DNA from: Endozoicomonas sp. OPT23
Lineage (GTDB): Bacteria > Pseudomonadota > Gammaproteobacteria > Pseudomonadales > Endozoicomonadaceae
Assembly (NCBI RefSeq): GCF_009653635.1
Contig: NZ_PPFD01000006.1
Span: 62,001 to 126,000 of the forward strand
DNA: 64,000 nucleotides
Direction of reading: 5' to 3'
Shown: positions 37,139 to 49,143 of the stretch, piece by piece
Numbering within the stretch: the stretch's first letter is position 1
Layout of the letters: each line of letters starts with the position of its first letter
Notes under the pieces: model-generated
What the model saw: the letters and a program-made list of their open reading frames with translations, nothing else
Told to the model about the DNA's origin: nothing
Database searches by the model: none
Translations under genes and position numbers: made by a program

Positions 37139-37627
37139 TTACCATTCAAGGTTGAAATTACGGAAGTGCGTTACCAGCTCTTTCATGGCTTTCAATGAAT
37201 GTTGTGCCTGCTCAATGCTCTTGATGTCATCACTGGTCACCGCATCGCTGGCAAGCAGTGATGCCTGGTATTGAATTGGCTGAAATTCTGACAGAGACAA
37301 GGCTTCAAGTTTGCCAATCTCGCTCAACAAGGTGCTTAGCCAGCTATCGGTGTTTTCGAGTTGCTGTAACTGTTCAAGCTCTGACGAAACCGTGTCCTTA
37401 CTCTTTATCAGCTCACCGGCTTCATGAAGGTTTCTGACAGCGGTATCAGAAATGCCGTAGCTGTTTACTATTTCTGACAGCAGCGATTGGTAGGCCAGTT
37501 TGCACTGAAACAGGAAACCTTCCCTGAATCCCTGATAAGCCATACTCTCGGCACTTTCCCAGGCATCCAGTTGTAAGCGGGCGTTATGTAGTTTTTTATT
37601 AGTAATGGACTGCCATGAGCTGGACAT
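37139..37627 (-). CDS. Conserved alpha-helical protein of unknown function
   Basis: A 162-residue all-helical cytoplasmic protein beginning MSSSWQSITNKKLHNARLQLDAWE. GAGAGG upstream of this ATG sets the start; a longer in-frame version overlaps the topA terminator hairpin. It has no catalytic motif. A protein of similar size lies upstream of topA's neighbours in Pseudomonas, so this looks like a conserved lineage-specific gene. It probably shares transcription with the small acidic-protein gene downstream. Confidence 0.75.
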   Translation of the reverse strand: MSSSWQSITNKKLHNARLQLDAWESAESMAYQGFREGFLFQCKLAYQSLLSEIVNSYGISDTAVRNLHEAGELIKSKDTVSSELEQLQQLENTDSWLSTLLSEIGKLEALSLSEFQPIQYQASLLASDAVTSDDIKSIEQAQHSLKAMKELVTHFRNFNLEW

Positions 37628-37652
37628 TACAACCTCTCTTTTCTTTCTAGAA

Positions 37653-37678
37653 GAACGCCCTGACAATGCAGGGCGTTC
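37653..37678 (-). terminator. Terminator-like hairpin after topA
   Basis: GAACGCCCTG pairs perfectly with CAGGGCGTTC over a 6-nt loop, 40 nt past the topA stop. It is followed leftward by only a mixed TTCTTCT tract. It lies in the leader of the next gene and may therefore attenuate rather than end transcription. Confidence 0.6.
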
Positions 37679-37717
37679 CGGGTGTTGCTATCACAAAAAA
37701 ATCTGGTTAAAACGTAA

Positions 37718-40360
37718 TCAGGCTTTCTTGCGCTTCTTGGTGGTCTTTTCAGTCCACTTGCCGTCGTCAAAGGTAGCACTCCAGCCCGTCGCCTTGGCAT
37801 CAACCTCGCTCATTACATACTGAGTTTTGGTCTTGCGGCTGTAGCGAATAATGGACGGATTGCCATCAGGATCCTGTCTTGGCGCATCAAACAGATAACC
37901 GTATTTTGGATCAATCTCGGCCTGATGTGGAATCAGTTCGCTTACCTGAGGTGCACGGGTTTCCCTGTTCTTTGGAAACTGACTGGCCGCAAGAAACAGT
38001 CCAGACGCACCGTCACGGAGAATATAATGATCTTCCACCTTCAGACACTTCAGCTCCGGCATTGGAACCGGGTCCATTTTCGGTGGCGCAGCTTCACCGC
38101 TCTTGAGCAGCTTACGGGTGTTTTTGCATTCAGAGTTGGTGCAACCAAAGTACTTGCCAAAACGACCAGACTTTAACTGCATTTCTGAACCACACTTATC
38201 GCAATCCAGCAGCGGACCATCATACCCCTTGAGTTTGAACTGCCCTGTTTCCACTTCAAAGCCGGAACAGTCCGGATTGTTACCGCAAACGTGCAGCTTG
38301 CGCTGTTCGTCGATCAGGTAGCTTTCCATGGCTGTCGCGCACTTAGGACAGCGATGCATGGCACGAAGCGCGTTAACTTCTGCGTTCTCATCGTCTGCGT
38401 CTTCTGCTTCATCACCCGGTACCAGGTTGATGGTGCTCTTGCAGCGTTCTTTTGGTGGCAGTGAATAGCCAGAGCAACCCAGGAATACACCGGTACTGGC
38501 CGTACGAATCATCATCTCGCGGCTGCACTCGGGACATTTGATATCGGTTGGAGTCGGGTCATTGGCCCGCATACCGTCATCAAGGTCTTCGGCATGTTCC
38601 AGCTTCTTGCTGAAATCACCGTAGAAATTGTTCAGTAGATTTTTCCAGTCTTCCTGACCTTCTGCCACCGAATCAAGATTACCTTCCATGTGAGCCGTGA
38701 AGTTGTAATCCATCAAATCGGTAAAGTTCTCAGACAGGCGATCGGTAACAATGTCACCCATCTTCTCTGCGTAGAAACGACGATTTTTCAGCGAAACGTA
38801 ACCACGGTCCTGAATGGTCGAGATGATGGATGCATAGGTTGACGGACGACCAATGCCCTTTTTCTCAAGCTCTTTTACCAACGCAGCTTCACTGAATCGT
38901 GCTGGCGGCTTGGTAAACAGCTGGCGTGGGTCCAGCTCTTTCAGGTTGAGTTTCTCACCTTTCTCCAGAGCAGGAAGAATCAGATCTTCGCCTTTACGAC
39001 CGACTGCTGTCTGAACACGGGTATAACCGTCAAACTTGAGCGTACGGCCTTTAGCTTTCAGCTCGTATTTATCAATCTTGATGGTCAGGGTGGTGCTTAG
39101 ATACTCAGCTGGTGTCATTTGACAGGCAACGAACTGACGCCAGATCAGTTCATACAGGCGCTCAGCGTCACGCTCCATACCGGTAATGGAACCAGGCTCG
39201 GTCTTGACACTGGACGGACGAATCGCTTCGTGAGCTTCCTGTGCGCCGTCTTTGCTGGAGTATACGTTCGGTGATTCAGGCAGGTAACGAATGCCAAATT
39301 GATCATCGATGTAATCACGAGCATTCTCCACGGCTTCCTTACTCAGATTGGTGGAGTCTGTACGCATATAGGTGATATGACCAGCTTCATAAAGACGCTG
39401 GGCCATCATCATGGTTTTCTTAACACTGAAACCAAGGCGGGTACTGGCTGCCTGTTGCAGTGTTGAAGTAATAAACGGGGCCGAAGGCTTACTTCTGGTT
39501 GGCTTGTCTTCACGATCCGTCAGCTGATAGTCAGCTGCTTTCAGTGTGCCCAGAACTACGTCAACAGACGCCTTGTTCTCGGGGCGGAAGTTTTTACCGC
39601 TCTCTTTGGCCACTTGAAAACGAATCTCGGTGCCATCTTTGCTGGTGATATCAGCAAAAACTTCCCAGTACTCTTCAGGGATGAACTTACGAACTTCACG
39701 TTCCCGCTCAACAACCAGCTTGGCAGCAACAGACTGAACCCGTCCTGCAGACAGGCCGCGGGCAATTTTTGCCCAGAGCAATGGTGAGACCATATAACCC
39801 ACAACACGGTCGAGGAAACGACGTGCCTGCTGTGCGTTAACGCGATCAATATTCAGCTGACCAGGCTCTTTAAAAGCTTCCTGGATAGCGCTCTTGGTAA
39901 TCTCGTTGAAAACTACCCGGCGATAGCGGCTTTCATCACCACCAATGGCCTGTTGAAGGTGCCAGGCAATGGCTTCTCCCTCGCGGTCCAAATCGGTCGC
40001 GAGATAGACTGTGTCGGCGTTGGCTGCAAGACGACGTAACTCGTCTACAACCTTTTCCTTGCCAGGCAGAATTTCGTAACGGGCTTCCCAGTTCTTTTCC
40101 GGGTTAATGCCCATGCGCTCAACAAGTTGCTGACGCGCCTTTTTCTTTTTATGGATGACTTTCTGCTCAGGAGACAGTTTGCGTGTTTCAGCAGCGGCCT
40201 TAGCCCTGGCTTTAGCGTCAACCGGTTTCTTGGCACCGCCTGCTGTGGGCAGATCACGTATGTGACCGACACTGGATTTCACCACAAAATCCTTGCCCAG
40301 GTATTTGTTTATTGTCTTCGCCTTGGCGGGCGATTCGACGATAACTAGAGATTTGCCCAT
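37718..40360 (-). CDS. topA: DNA topoisomerase I
   Basis: TopA relaxes negative supercoils. The 880-residue type IA enzyme has the Toprim start ([19 protein letters not shown]) with the [11 protein letters not shown] acidic motif, and the active-site Tyr331 in [10 protein letters not shown]. Three C-terminal four-Cys zinc ribbons follow (starting [16 protein letters not shown] and CDKCGSEM). A basic tail ending KKRKKA is typical. An insertion of about 30 basic residues after residue 45 ([13 protein letters not shown]) is also seen in Pseudomonas-type TopA. It stands alone, between the small genes and fadBA. Confidence 0.97.
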   Translation of the reverse strand: MGKSLVIVESPAKAKTINKYLGKDFVVKSSVGHIRDLPTAGGAKKPVDAKARAKAAAETRKLSPEQKVIHKKKKARQQLVERMGINPEKNWEARYEILPGKEKVVDELRRLAANADTVYLATDLDREGEAIAWHLQQAIGGDESRYRRVVFNEITKSAIQEAFKEPGQLNIDRVNAQQARRFLDRVVGYMVSPLLWAKIARGLSAGRVQSVAAKLVVEREREVRKFIPEEYWEVFADITSKDGTEIRFQVAKESGKNFRPENKASVDVVLGTLKAADYQLTDREDKPTRSKPSAPFITSTLQQAASTRLGFSVKKTMMMAQRLYEAGHITYMRTDSTNLSKEAVENARDYIDDQFGIRYLPESPNVYSSKDGAQEAHEAIRPSSVKTEPGSITGMERDAERLYELIWRQFVACQMTPAEYLSTTLTIKIDKYELKAKGRTLKFDGYTRVQTAVGRKGEDLILPALEKGEKLNLKELDPRQLFTKPPARFSEAALVKELEKKGIGRPSTYASIISTIQDRGYVSLKNRRFYAEKMGDIVTDRLSENFTDLMDYNFTAHMEGNLDSVAEGQEDWKNLLNNFYGDFSKKLEHAEDLDDGMRANDPTPTDIKCPECSREMMIRTASTGVFLGCSGYSLPPKERCKSTINLVPGDEAEDADDENAEVNALRAMHRCPKCATAMESYLIDEQRKLHVCGNNPDCSGFEVETGQFKLKGYDGPLLDCDKCGSEMQLKSGRFGKYFGCTNSECKNTRKLLKSGEAAPPKMDPVPMPELKCLKVEDHYILRDGASGLFLAASQFPKNRETRAPQVSELIPHQAEIDPKYGYLFDAPRQDPDGNPSIIRYSRKTKTQYVMSEVDAKATGWSATFDDGKWTEKTTKKRKKA

Positions 40361-40712
40361 GCTACCTTACACGTCCTGTAATCATCTCCATTGTTTCAGC
40401 CACGCCGCTACAGGCATTTTAATCCTCTGGCTCGGGCTTGTGCTTGCTGAAACAAGAAAGGTCGGGAATTGAAAAATTGTTTCAATATATAAGGTCAAGA
40501 AAAACATCGGTCAAGGAAAACTGTCAAATCAAACCGTTTTTTTCTTGAACGACCATCCTTTTTTATCGTTTCACAGCCCAGAAGTTTAATCCAGACCTGT
40601 TGTTAGAAATATTTCTATTATTTCAGCAGGTTACTGACTTATCCCCTAAAACGGAAAAAGCTGCACCGCTAATGCGGCGCAGCTTCCACTGAAAAACGAA
40701 GGGTTTATTCAG
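40361..40712. other. topA upstream region with the fadBA terminator
   Basis: This 352-nt gap holds the topA promoter region and, at its right end, the fadA terminator. I see no gene in it. It is AT-rich with several T- and A-runs at 40530-40570. Confidence 0.6.
40655..40685 (-). terminator. Rho-independent terminator of fadBA
   Basis: Read leftward, AGCTGC-CCGC pairs with its partner with one A/C mismatch and a 4-nt loop, and is followed by TTTTT. It lies just past the fadA stop. Confidence 0.8.
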
Positions 40713-41906
<1,194 letters not shown>

Positions 41907-41932
41907 TCATTAATCTGTTAAAAGCCGAATGT

Positions 41933-44086
41933 TCAGACGCCGTAGAACGTCTTGCCTGCGCGGGCCATTTCCCGCAGTTTTTCTGTTGGAGCATACAGTG
42001 GGCTTATGTGTGCGTACTTGTCAGCCAGCTCAACAAACGTGTCGACACCCATGGTATCGATGTACTTCAGTGCGCCACCGCGGAAGATCGGAAAGCCAAT
42101 GCCGTTAAGCAGTGCCAGATCCGCTTCTGCTGGTGTGGCAACAATGCCGTCTTCGTAGGCACGAATGGTTTCCATGCACAGAGGCACCATCATGCGTTCG
42201 ATGATTTCCTGATCGTCGAACTCTTTCGCTTCACCGACAACGCCGGAGATCAGAGCAGGAACAGAATCGTCAACCAGTTTCTTCGGCTTGCCCTTCTTAT
42301 CCATTTCGTACTTGTAGAAACCGGAACCGGTCTTCTGACCGAAGCGACCTGCTTCATACATTACGTCCATGGCGCTCTTCCAGTCACGGGTCATACGATC
42401 CGGGAAGCCTTCAGCCATCACTTGCTCAGCGTGGAAGCCGGTATCGATACCAACAACGTCCAGCAGGTAAGCCGGACCCATTGGCCAGCCAAAGCGTTCC
42501 ATAACCTTGTCGACTTTGTGGAAGTTGGCACCGTCTTTCACCAGTGAGGCAAATCCGCCAAAGTACGGGAACAGCACACGGTTAACGAGGAAGCCGGGAC
42601 AGTCGTTGACTACGATGGCGGTCTTACCCATTTTTTGTGCGTAAGCAACGACGGTAGCAACCGTTTTATCACTGGTCTTCTCGCCACGAATCACTTCAAC
42701 CAGTGGCATAGCGTGAACGGGGTTAAAGAAGTGCATGCCGCAAAAGTTTTCCGGACGCTTCAGGTCTTTAGCCAGTTCGGTAATGGAGATTGTGGACGTG
42801 TTAGAGGTCAGAACAGCGTCTTCACGGACGTGATTTTCTACATCAGCCAGTACCGCTTTCTTGACCTTAACGTTCTCAACTACAGCTTCAACAACAACGT
42901 CTACGTCTTTGAATTCGCTGTAAGAAAGTGTTGGAACAATGCTGTTCAGAACCTGACCCATTTTGGCAGGATCCATACGACCACGAGCGACACGTTTGGA
43001 CAGCAGTTTGGTCGCTTCAGTCAGACCCAGATCAAGACCTTCCTGAGCAATATCCTTCATCAGGATCGGTGTGCCTTTGTAGGCTGACTGGTAAGCAATA
43101 CCGCCGCCCATGATGCCAGCACCGAGCACTGCAGCCTTCTCGACTTTACTGGCGATTTTGGCCATGCCCTTGGCTTTCTTCTTCAGCATCTGGTCGTTCA
43201 GGAACAGATTAACGAAGACATCCGCTTCCGGAGTCTTGGCCAGTTTTACGAAGCCTTTGGCTTCTACTTCAATGGCTTCATCACGAGGCAGTTCTGCGTG
43301 CTTCTTGATGGTTTTAACAGCGGCTACCGGAGCAGGAATATTTGGCCCTGCCTGCTGTCGAACAACACCCATACAGGTTTCGAACACCATCAGGGATTCA
43401 AGCATTGGTAGCTTGAGAGGTGCTTTCTTCTCTTCTTTGCGAGCTCTGAAATCGAGATCGCCAGACAGCGCACTCTTAACCAGAGATATAGCAGACTCCA
43501 GAAGTTTCTCTGGAGCAACAACCGCATCAACCGCACCAACTTTCAGGGCAGCTGCAGGCTTCTGTTCACGACCACCGGCAATCCATTCAACGGCATTGTC
43601 TGCGCCAATCAGTCGAGGCAAGCGTACAGTCCCGCCCCAGCCCGGGTAGATACCCAGTTTAACTTCCGGCAGGCCGACGCCGCCTTTAGTGGAGATGACG
43701 CGGAAATCAGCCGCCAGGCAGACTTCAAAACCACCACCCAGCGCACTGCCGTTTATGGCGGCAACGGTTGGCATATCCAGATCTTCGAGACCGTTAAATA
43801 CCTTATTAACGGACAGAACCATGTTCATCAGTTCTTCATCAGCCTGTTTAAAGGTGCTGGTGAATTCCATGATGTCAGCGCCAACGATAAATACGCCGTC
43901 CTTGCCACTGGTAAGGACGACACCTTGCACACTGCTGTCAGCCTTGATAGCTTCAATAGCAGCATTAAGGTCTTCAATGGCCAGCTGATTAAACTTGTTG
44001 ACTGACTCGCCTTCCAGGTCAAACCTGAGTTCGACGATGCCGTCTTCAAGAGCCAGAACCTTGAATGCCTTCCCTTGATAGATCAT
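41933..44086 (-). CDS. fadB: Fatty-acid oxidation complex alpha subunit FadB
   Basis: FadB combines enoyl-CoA hydratase/isomerase and 3-hydroxyacyl-CoA dehydrogenase. The 717-residue protein has the crotonase oxyanion region ([18 protein letters not shown]) and the NAD-binding motif [13 protein letters not shown]. The dehydrogenase active-site segment [16 protein letters not shown] is also present, and the length matches E. coli FadB (729) closely. It heads the fadBA operon. A PsrA-type palindrome lies about 0.1 kb upstream of its ATG. Confidence 0.97.
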   Translation of the reverse strand: MIYQGKAFKVLALEDGIVELRFDLEGESVNKFNQLAIEDLNAAIEAIKADSSVQGVVLTSGKDGVFIVGADIMEFTSTFKQADEELMNMVLSVNKVFNGLEDLDMPTVAAINGSALGGGFEVCLAADFRVISTKGGVGLPEVKLGIYPGWGGTVRLPRLIGADNAVEWIAGGREQKPAAALKVGAVDAVVAPEKLLESAISLVKSALSGDLDFRARKEEKKAPLKLPMLESLMVFETCMGVVRQQAGPNIPAPVAAVKTIKKHAELPRDEAIEVEAKGFVKLAKTPEADVFVNLFLNDQMLKKKAKGMAKIASKVEKAAVLGAGIMGGGIAYQSAYKGTPILMKDIAQEGLDLGLTEATKLLSKRVARGRMDPAKMGQVLNSIVPTLSYSEFKDVDVVVEAVVENVKVKKAVLADVENHVREDAVLTSNTSTISITELAKDLKRPENFCGMHFFNPVHAMPLVEVIRGEKTSDKTVATVVAYAQKMGKTAIVVNDCPGFLVNRVLFPYFGGFASLVKDGANFHKVDKVMERFGWPMGPAYLLDVVGIDTGFHAEQVMAEGFPDRMTRDWKSAMDVMYEAGRFGQKTGSGFYKYEMDKKGKPKKLVDDSVPALISGVVGEAKEFDDQEIIERMMVPLCMETIRAYEDGIVATPAEADLALLNGIGFPIFRGGALKYIDTMGVDTFVELADKYAHISPLYAPTEKLREMARAGKTFYGV

Positions 44087-44478
44087 TGATTTCTCTCCGA
44101 GCGGATTGAAGATGATTATGTATGTAATTGGTTATGCTCTCACTGTCGCTCTGTTATCGATGTTTGAATGCAACAGTTAAAAAGCCCGATTCATACGTTT
44201 GTTTGAATTTTGCTTACCTTCTTTTAAATCCCCATCAATGTCAAGCAATTGCAGAAGCTGTCTAGTCATTTTTACTTATATTTTTGCTGTCAATGCGTCT
44301 AGTTTCGTTGAATAATGATCTGGCACAGAAAAAAATTGCATTGACTGGTCTATGATCGAAGTGCGCAAACAAAACAGCATTCTTAAACGAGTGGAATTCT
44401 GTAGGCAATGGGAGCGCACTTGCGTGGACTCTTGGCACTTATCAATAACAGTCAACAACTGAAAAAGAGAAACAGTCT
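44087..44478. other. fadB-usp divergent intergenic region
   Basis: This 392-nt gap carries the PsrA-like site for fadBA and must hold the usp promoter on the right. No further gene is evident. The segment at 44270-44400 is AT-rich with several possible -10 boxes, none with a convincing -35 partner. Confidence 0.6.
44190..44207. promoter_or_regulatory. PsrA-like operator upstream of fadBA
   Basis: TTCATAC-GTTT-GTTTGAA is an inverted repeat with one mismatch (6 of 7 pairs) and a 4-nt spacer. It has the same arm sequence and spacer length as the perfect palindrome upstream of psrA. It lies 104 nt upstream of the fadB ATG. Confidence 0.75.
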
Positions 44479-44922
44479 ATGAGCCAATATAAACATATTC
44501 TGGTCGCGATAGACCTGTCCGACGAAGCTGATGATGTCCTGGATAAAGCAAAATCACTGGCTGAAACCTATCAGGCACAGTTAACTCTGGTTCATGTTGT
44601 CGAACCACTCAGCGTTGCTTACGGCAGTGACATACCACTGGACCTGACCACCCTGCAGGATGAAATCACCCAGCAGGCACGGGAGCGCATCTCCAAGCTG
44701 GCCGAAAGTATTCATATCGATAAGGGGCAACAGCATGTCGTTTATGGACGTCCCGAGCGGGAAGTGCATCGAATAGCTGAAGAGTCCGATGTGGATCTGA
44801 TCGTGGTGGGCAGCCATGGTCGTCATGGTCTGGCACTGATTCTCGGCTCTACTTCAACCAGTATCCTGCACGGCGCCTGCTGTGATGTGCTGGCGGTGAG
44901 AGTGGGTAAGAAAGAGAAGTAA
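44479..44922 (+). CDS. Universal stress protein UspA family
   Basis: A 147-residue single-domain Usp protein starting MSQYKHILVAIDLSDEA. It has the ATP-binding pattern GSHGRHGLALILGSTS near the C-terminus, so it is of the nucleotide-binding kind. These proteins aid survival under starvation and stress in ways that differ between members. It is a single-gene unit with a strong terminator, divergent from fadBA. Confidence 0.93.
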   Translation: MSQYKHILVAIDLSDEADDVLDKAKSLAETYQAQLTLVHVVEPLSVAYGSDIPLDLTTLQDEITQQARERISKLAESIHIDKGQQHVVYGRPEREVHRIAEESDVDLIVVGSHGRHGLALILGSTSTSILHGACCDVLAVRVGKKEK

Positions 44923-44930
44923 GATTAAAA

Positions 44931-44960
44931 AGAAGCCGGAACATGATTATTCCGGCTTCT
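44931..44960. terminator. Bidirectional terminator between usp and uup
   Basis: AGAAGCCGGAA pairs perfectly with TTCCGGCTTCT over an 8-nt loop, flanked by an A-rich left side and T-rich right side. It lies between converging genes. Confidence 0.88.
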
Positions 44961-44984
44961 TCTCTATAGAAAGGCTGTCAGAAC

Positions 44985-46877
44985 TTACATGTTCTCCAGC
45001 TCTTCCCAGCGTTCCATCTTTTCCTCGATTTCCTGATTCAACGTCTCCAGTCTATCCAGAGTTTTTTGAACCTTATCCTGATCATCTGCATAGAATGACG
45101 GGTCAGCCATAGCGGCTTCGAGTGTGCTCAGCTCTTCTTCCAGCTTTTCCAGCTCTGCAGGGAGGCCATCCAGCTCACGTTGTAGCTTGTAGCTGAGCTT
45201 TTTCTTTTTCGGCTCAGCAGCTTCTGTAGGTTTAGGCTCTTCCTTTTTTCCAGACTTGGCTGTCTGTGGCTCAGCCACCAGCTGGGTAATCTTGCCGCCC
45301 TGATGCAGCCAGTCATCAAAACCACCCACGTATTCACGAATCACGCCGCCCGGCTCAAACACCAGAGTACTGGACACTACGTTATCGAGGAATGCCCTGT
45401 CGTGGCTGACCAGCAGCATGGTGCCCTGGAAGTCGACCAGCAGTGATTCCAGCAGCTCAAGGGTTTCAACATCAAGGTCGTTGGTCGGTTCGTCCATCAC
45501 CAGCAGGTTGGCTGGTTTACTGAACAGGCGAGCTAGGAGCAAACGATTACGCTCACCACCGGACAGTGCTTTTACGGGTACACGACAGCGACCCGCCGGG
45601 AACAGGAAGTCACCCAGGTAACTGATAATATGACGGTCAGCACCATTGATGGTGATGCTTTCACGGCCTTCAGCGACGTTATCAATAACCGTCTTTTCCA
45701 GATCCAGCTGGTTACGAAGCTGATCGAAGTAAGCCACTTCCAGCTTGGTGCCGGATTTCACAGAACCAGTATCCGGTTGCATTTTTTCCAGCAGGATACT
45801 CAGCAATGTTGACTTACCGGCACCGTTGGCGCCGATCAGGCCGATCTTGTCACCACGCATAACACGCAGATTTAGATCTTTAACAATGGTATTGTTTTCA
45901 AAGGCTTTGGAGATCTTCTTAGCCTCCAGCACCAGCTTGCCGGAGGTACTGCCGGACTCCAGACCAAAGGACGCCTTGCCCTGCACGTTACGGCGATCCA
46001 TACGTTCTTCACGCAGCGCTTTCAGGGCACGAACACGGCCTTCGTTACGGGTTCTCCGCGCCTTGATACCCTGTCGAATCCAGGTTTCTTCCTGAGCCAG
46101 CTTCTTATCGAACAGAGCATTCTGTTCCGCTTCTACTTCCAGAGCATGGGCTTTACGTTCAAGGTATTCAGCGTAATTACATTCCCAGCTGGTCAGCTTG
46201 CCTCGATCCAGTTCAATGATTCGGGTAGCGAGAGACTGCAGGAAAGAACGGTCGTGAGTGATAAACAGCAGAGCGCCACGGAAATCCAGCAGCTGCTTTT
46301 CCAGCCAGTCGATGGCTACGATGTCCAGGTGGTTGGTCGGCTCGTCCAGTAACAGTACATCGGGGTCACAAACCAGTGCTCTGGCCAGTTCAACTCTTCG
46401 ACGCCAACCGCCGGAGAGCTCTTTCATCTTCTTCTCTTCAGGCAGACCCAGTTTCTGAATCACTGTGTCCACTTTCTGTTGAAGGTTCCAGCCATCGGCG
46501 GCTTCCAGCCTCTGCTGTACCTTCTCAAGACGCTTCATGTCCTCATCGGTCTCAATGTTCATGGACAGTTCGTGGAACTGGCTGATCCATTCACCGACTT
46601 CCTCGAGACCGGACGCAACAACGTCGTAAACCTTTTTATCATCCTGATCCGGTAAGTCCTGATTCAGGATGCCAATTTTAAGGCCGGGTTTGCGCCAGAT
46701 GGTGCCATCGTCGGAATCTATTTTTCCGGACACCAGCTTCATCATGGTGGACTTGCCGGCGCCATTACGGCCCAGCAGACAGACGCGCTCTCCCTTGCGG
46801 ATTTGAAATTCGGCCTGATCCATCAAAGGATGGTCGCCGTATGCGAGACTGATGTTATCGAATCTAAGTAGCGGCAT
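44985..46877 (-). CDS. uup: ABC-F ATPase Uup
   Basis: Uup is a cytoplasmic ABC-F protein that acts on ribosomes and affects transposon excision in E. coli. The 630-residue protein has two ATPase domains: Walker A GRNGAGKS and GANGAGKS, signatures LSGGWRRRVELA and LSGGERNRLLLA, Walker B LLLDEPTNHLD and LLVMDEPTNDLD. The interdomain linker (RRTRNEGRVRALKALREER) is typical of Uup. The C-terminus is a basic stretch (KKEEPKP, EPKKKKLSYK) then a coiled coil, the DNA-binding feature that separates Uup from other ABC-F proteins. Confidence 0.95.
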   Translation of the reverse strand: MPLLRFDNISLAYGDHPLMDQAEFQIRKGERVCLLGRNGAGKSTMMKLVSGKIDSDDGTIWRKPGLKIGILNQDLPDQDDKKVYDVVASGLEEVGEWISQFHELSMNIETDEDMKRLEKVQQRLEAADGWNLQQKVDTVIQKLGLPEEKKMKELSGGWRRRVELARALVCDPDVLLLDEPTNHLDIVAIDWLEKQLLDFRGALLFITHDRSFLQSLATRIIELDRGKLTSWECNYAEYLERKAHALEVEAEQNALFDKKLAQEETWIRQGIKARRTRNEGRVRALKALREERMDRRNVQGKASFGLESGSTSGKLVLEAKKISKAFENNTIVKDLNLRVMRGDKIGLIGANGAGKSTLLSILLEKMQPDTGSVKSGTKLEVAYFDQLRNQLDLEKTVIDNVAEGRESITINGADRHIISYLGDFLFPAGRCRVPVKALSGGERNRLLLARLFSKPANLLVMDEPTNDLDVETLELLESLLVDFQGTMLLVSHDRAFLDNVVSSTLVFEPGGVIREYVGGFDDWLHQGGKITQLVAEPQTAKSGKKEEPKPTEAAEPKKKKLSYKLQRELDGLPAELEKLEEELSTLEAAMADPSFYADDQDKVQKTLDRLETLNQEIEEKMERWEELENM

Positions 46878-46959
46878 TGACTTTAGTGCCTAACCTTATC
46901 ACTGCAAAATTGGCTGCAAGAATACCGCTATCGTGGTGCTGTGAACAGTCAGGCTGGCG

Positions 46960-48174
46960 TTATTGCTCTTTTCTGAGCCTGTATCCATAGAGGCAGATGC
47001 AGGCAAAAGCTATTAGCTGACATAGAATAATAACGATCAATGCACTGGAGTAACTGGAAGCCGAAAGCTCCACATCTTTGCTTAACTCAAGCAGCCAGCC
47101 TACCAGTGGTTGTATGATGGGGGCTCCCAGCAGCATAAAAGCATTGGCCATAGCCATAGCGACACCTTCCATAGAATCAGGCACTAGTTTTCTTACTTCT
47201 GAAAATACCAGTAGATAGCTTCCCGAGATAAAGCCTGTACCAAAACAGTAAATACACATGGTTGCTGAGTCACAGTCCGAGTAGAAAATATAGCTACTGC
47301 CTATAATCACCAGAACAGCACAAACCTGCATGATCAGAACAGCACGACCTGTTAATGAAGCAAGCAAACCCAGCGTCGGAGCGCCTACTGCAGCACCAAG
47401 GTAAATTAATGATACTGCGTGTTTTGAATGTCCCAGCTGATCATGGAAGCGGCTTTCGAGAAAAGGAATGCCCCATAACCCGGCAAAGCCGCTGATCAAG
47501 GCAAAAAGCCCTAAACCATAGATGCAGCAAAACCAGAGGCTGGGGTTATTCAGCAATTGCTGCCATTGATAGGGCTCACTTAAATCCTGATGCGAAACAT
47601 TAGCCGTTGGATTTCTTACACAAATCAGTAGCAGGCCACTTAGGCAAACGCCTGTAATAGCGACAAACAACATGGTGTCGCGCCAACCAGATTGCTCAAT
47701 GAGGCCAGGAAGAAGCATTGGTCCTAAAGCTCCACCAAGCATGGCCGCACTCTCGATCAGACCGCTGAGAAAGGGAAACAGTTTTTTCGGAAACCAGCGA
47801 GCCACCAGTGACAAACAGACAACAATGGCTGGCGATGTTGCAATCCCCATAACGGCTCGGCTGATCAGTGTTTCCCAGTAATTTTCTGAATGTGAAAACC
47901 AGTAGATGGCCAGAGACATCAGCAAACAGCCGGCTGCCAATAACTTTCCGGGATGACTACGGTCCGCCAGCACCCCCCCAGGTACCTGACAGAAGAAAAG
48001 TGCATACAGAAAAGCGCTGCCCATAAACCCTACCTGGGTCAGGCTCAGGTTCAGGTCTTTCGAAAGTTGAAACACCATCACTGATGGTGCACCCTGCATC
48101 ATAAACTGATAAATACAAAACAGGGTTGCAACACCACTGGCGAGCACTCCCTGCACCATTGACCATCTCTGCAC
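46960..48174 (-). CDS. Major facilitator superfamily transporter
   Basis: This 404-residue protein has 12 predicted membrane helices. The loop 2-3 MFS motif is PGGVLADRSHPGKLLAAG and helix 4 has RAVMGIATSPAIVV. The short central loop and overall arrangement resemble organic-anion or sugar-acid carriers, but the substrate cannot be read from the sequence. It is monocistronic, leftward, with about 80 nt before uup and about 150 nt to sixA. Confidence 0.88.
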   Translation of the reverse strand: MQRWSMVQGVLASGVATLFCIYQFMMQGAPSVMVFQLSKDLNLSLTQVGFMGSAFLYALFFCQVPGGVLADRSHPGKLLAAGCLLMSLAIYWFSHSENYWETLISRAVMGIATSPAIVVCLSLVARWFPKKLFPFLSGLIESAAMLGGALGPMLLPGLIEQSGWRDTMLFVAITGVCLSGLLLICVRNPTANVSHQDLSEPYQWQQLLNNPSLWFCCIYGLGLFALISGFAGLWGIPFLESRFHDQLGHSKHAVSLIYLGAAVGAPTLGLLASLTGRAVLIMQVCAVLVIIGSSYIFYSDCDSATMCIYCFGTGFISGSYLLVFSEVRKLVPDSMEGVAMAMANAFMLLGAPIIQPLVGWLLELSKDVELSASSYSSALIVIILCQLIAFACICLYGYRLRKEQ

Positions 48175-48326
48175 CTGCGAGCCCTTTATGACTGCAACAA
48201 CGGCATTATTTCGCTGTTCTGGTTATAGGAATTGATTCGAAAAGAAGAATCAGGGCAGATATAGATTAGGGCAGCCATGAAAAAGTTCATGGCTAATAGG
48301 AATGTAAATTAATATTTTTTAGTGAA

Positions 48327-48764
48327 TTAGCCTGAAAAGGCTTTTAGTCGAGCGAGGCCGGGACCAGGAAGATCCATCTCGAGGATAGTCGCTGAACCTG
48401 TATTAAAAAATGGGCCACCCGTTTCAGTTCCTTCACAGAGAACAGAGACCAGTGATGAAACCAGTGGCATATGACTGACGATGATGAGGTTTCCCTGTTC
48501 AGGAAAAGAAAAGACTGCATCAGTTGCAGAATCATCTGGTGTTATACCGTCAAGTACACTGATTGGCAGATTAAGATTTTGTGCGAGAATGTCGCCACTC
48601 TCACGAGCTCGAACATAGCTGCTGGTCAGAATCTGCTCGAACCCATAAGGCTTCAGTTTTTCCGCCGTCAGTTCAAGTTGCTGCCTGCCGTAATCAGTCA
48701 GGGTTCTCAGTCTGTCTTCAGCAGCAAAGCCTGCATCACCGTGTCGAACAATTGCAACTAGCAT
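48327..48764 (-). CDS. sixA: Phosphohistidine phosphatase SixA
   Basis: SixA is a small histidine phosphatase that dephosphorylates phosphohistidine on signalling or PTS proteins. The 145-residue protein has the RHG catalytic motif with His8 (IVRHGDAG), LTDYGRQQLE, a SSYVRARESGDILAQ segment and the second active His in VSHMPLVSSL. Its start overlaps the stop of the DUF4389 gene (TAATG), indicating a coupled pair. Confidence 0.92.
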   Translation of the reverse strand: MLVAIVRHGDAGFAAEDRLRTLTDYGRQQLELTAEKLKPYGFEQILTSSYVRARESGDILAQNLNLPISVLDGITPDDSATDAVFSFPEQGNLIIVSHMPLVSSLVSVLCEGTETGGPFFNTGSATILEMDLPGPGLARLKAFSG

Positions 48765-49072
48765 TATACGTTCTCGTGCTCCTGAGTCTCTTGTGGTGAG
48801 TCAGTTGGCCAATCTGAAAATGGGTAGGGTTTACTTTCAGAGTTGAAAGTAATGTACTGAATTATCTGGTAAATATAATAATTTATGGATGAACTCAGGC
48901 TAAGCAGGCGCTCATTAGGGTGGCCAGAGATAAAGCCAAGCAGAGCTTGAACGATAGCGATCAGAACAACGACCGGAGCAAGGACCGAAACCACCAGATA
49001 AAACAGCACCATAAAAACCAGGCGCAGCCACCGTGACTCGGAGACCAGGTTTTCCTTAATCTTGCTATCCAT
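48764..49072 (-). CDS. DUF4389-type small membrane protein
   Basis: A 102-residue protein with a hydrophobic hairpin at about 17-46 (LRLVFMVLFYLVVSVLAPVV) and an amphipathic region SINYYIYQIIQYITF. A charged proline-rich tail (PFSDWPTDSPQ) follows, in keeping with the DUF4389 family. Its function is unknown. It sits between gpsA and sixA, overlaps sixA, and is near gpsA and fabAB as in Pseudomonas. That suggests a membrane-lipid or envelope context, without proof. Confidence 0.82.
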   Translation of the reverse strand: MDSKIKENLVSESRWLRLVFMVLFYLVVSVLAPVVVLIAIVQALLGFISGHPNERLLSLSSSINYYIYQIIQYITFNSESKPYPFSDWPTDSPQETQEHENV

Positions 49073-49143
49073 TTATTTATTCCTTTTATTCACCAAAACC
49101 GGTTGTTGGGAAAGGGCTTTTATCAATAAGTCACTATCAAAAA

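Noticed and set aside
42008-42547. Long open frame antisense to fadB
   Set aside because: It lies wholly inside the unambiguous fadB gene, its translation has no recognisable motif, and it has no ribosome binding site. A coding-strand shadow.
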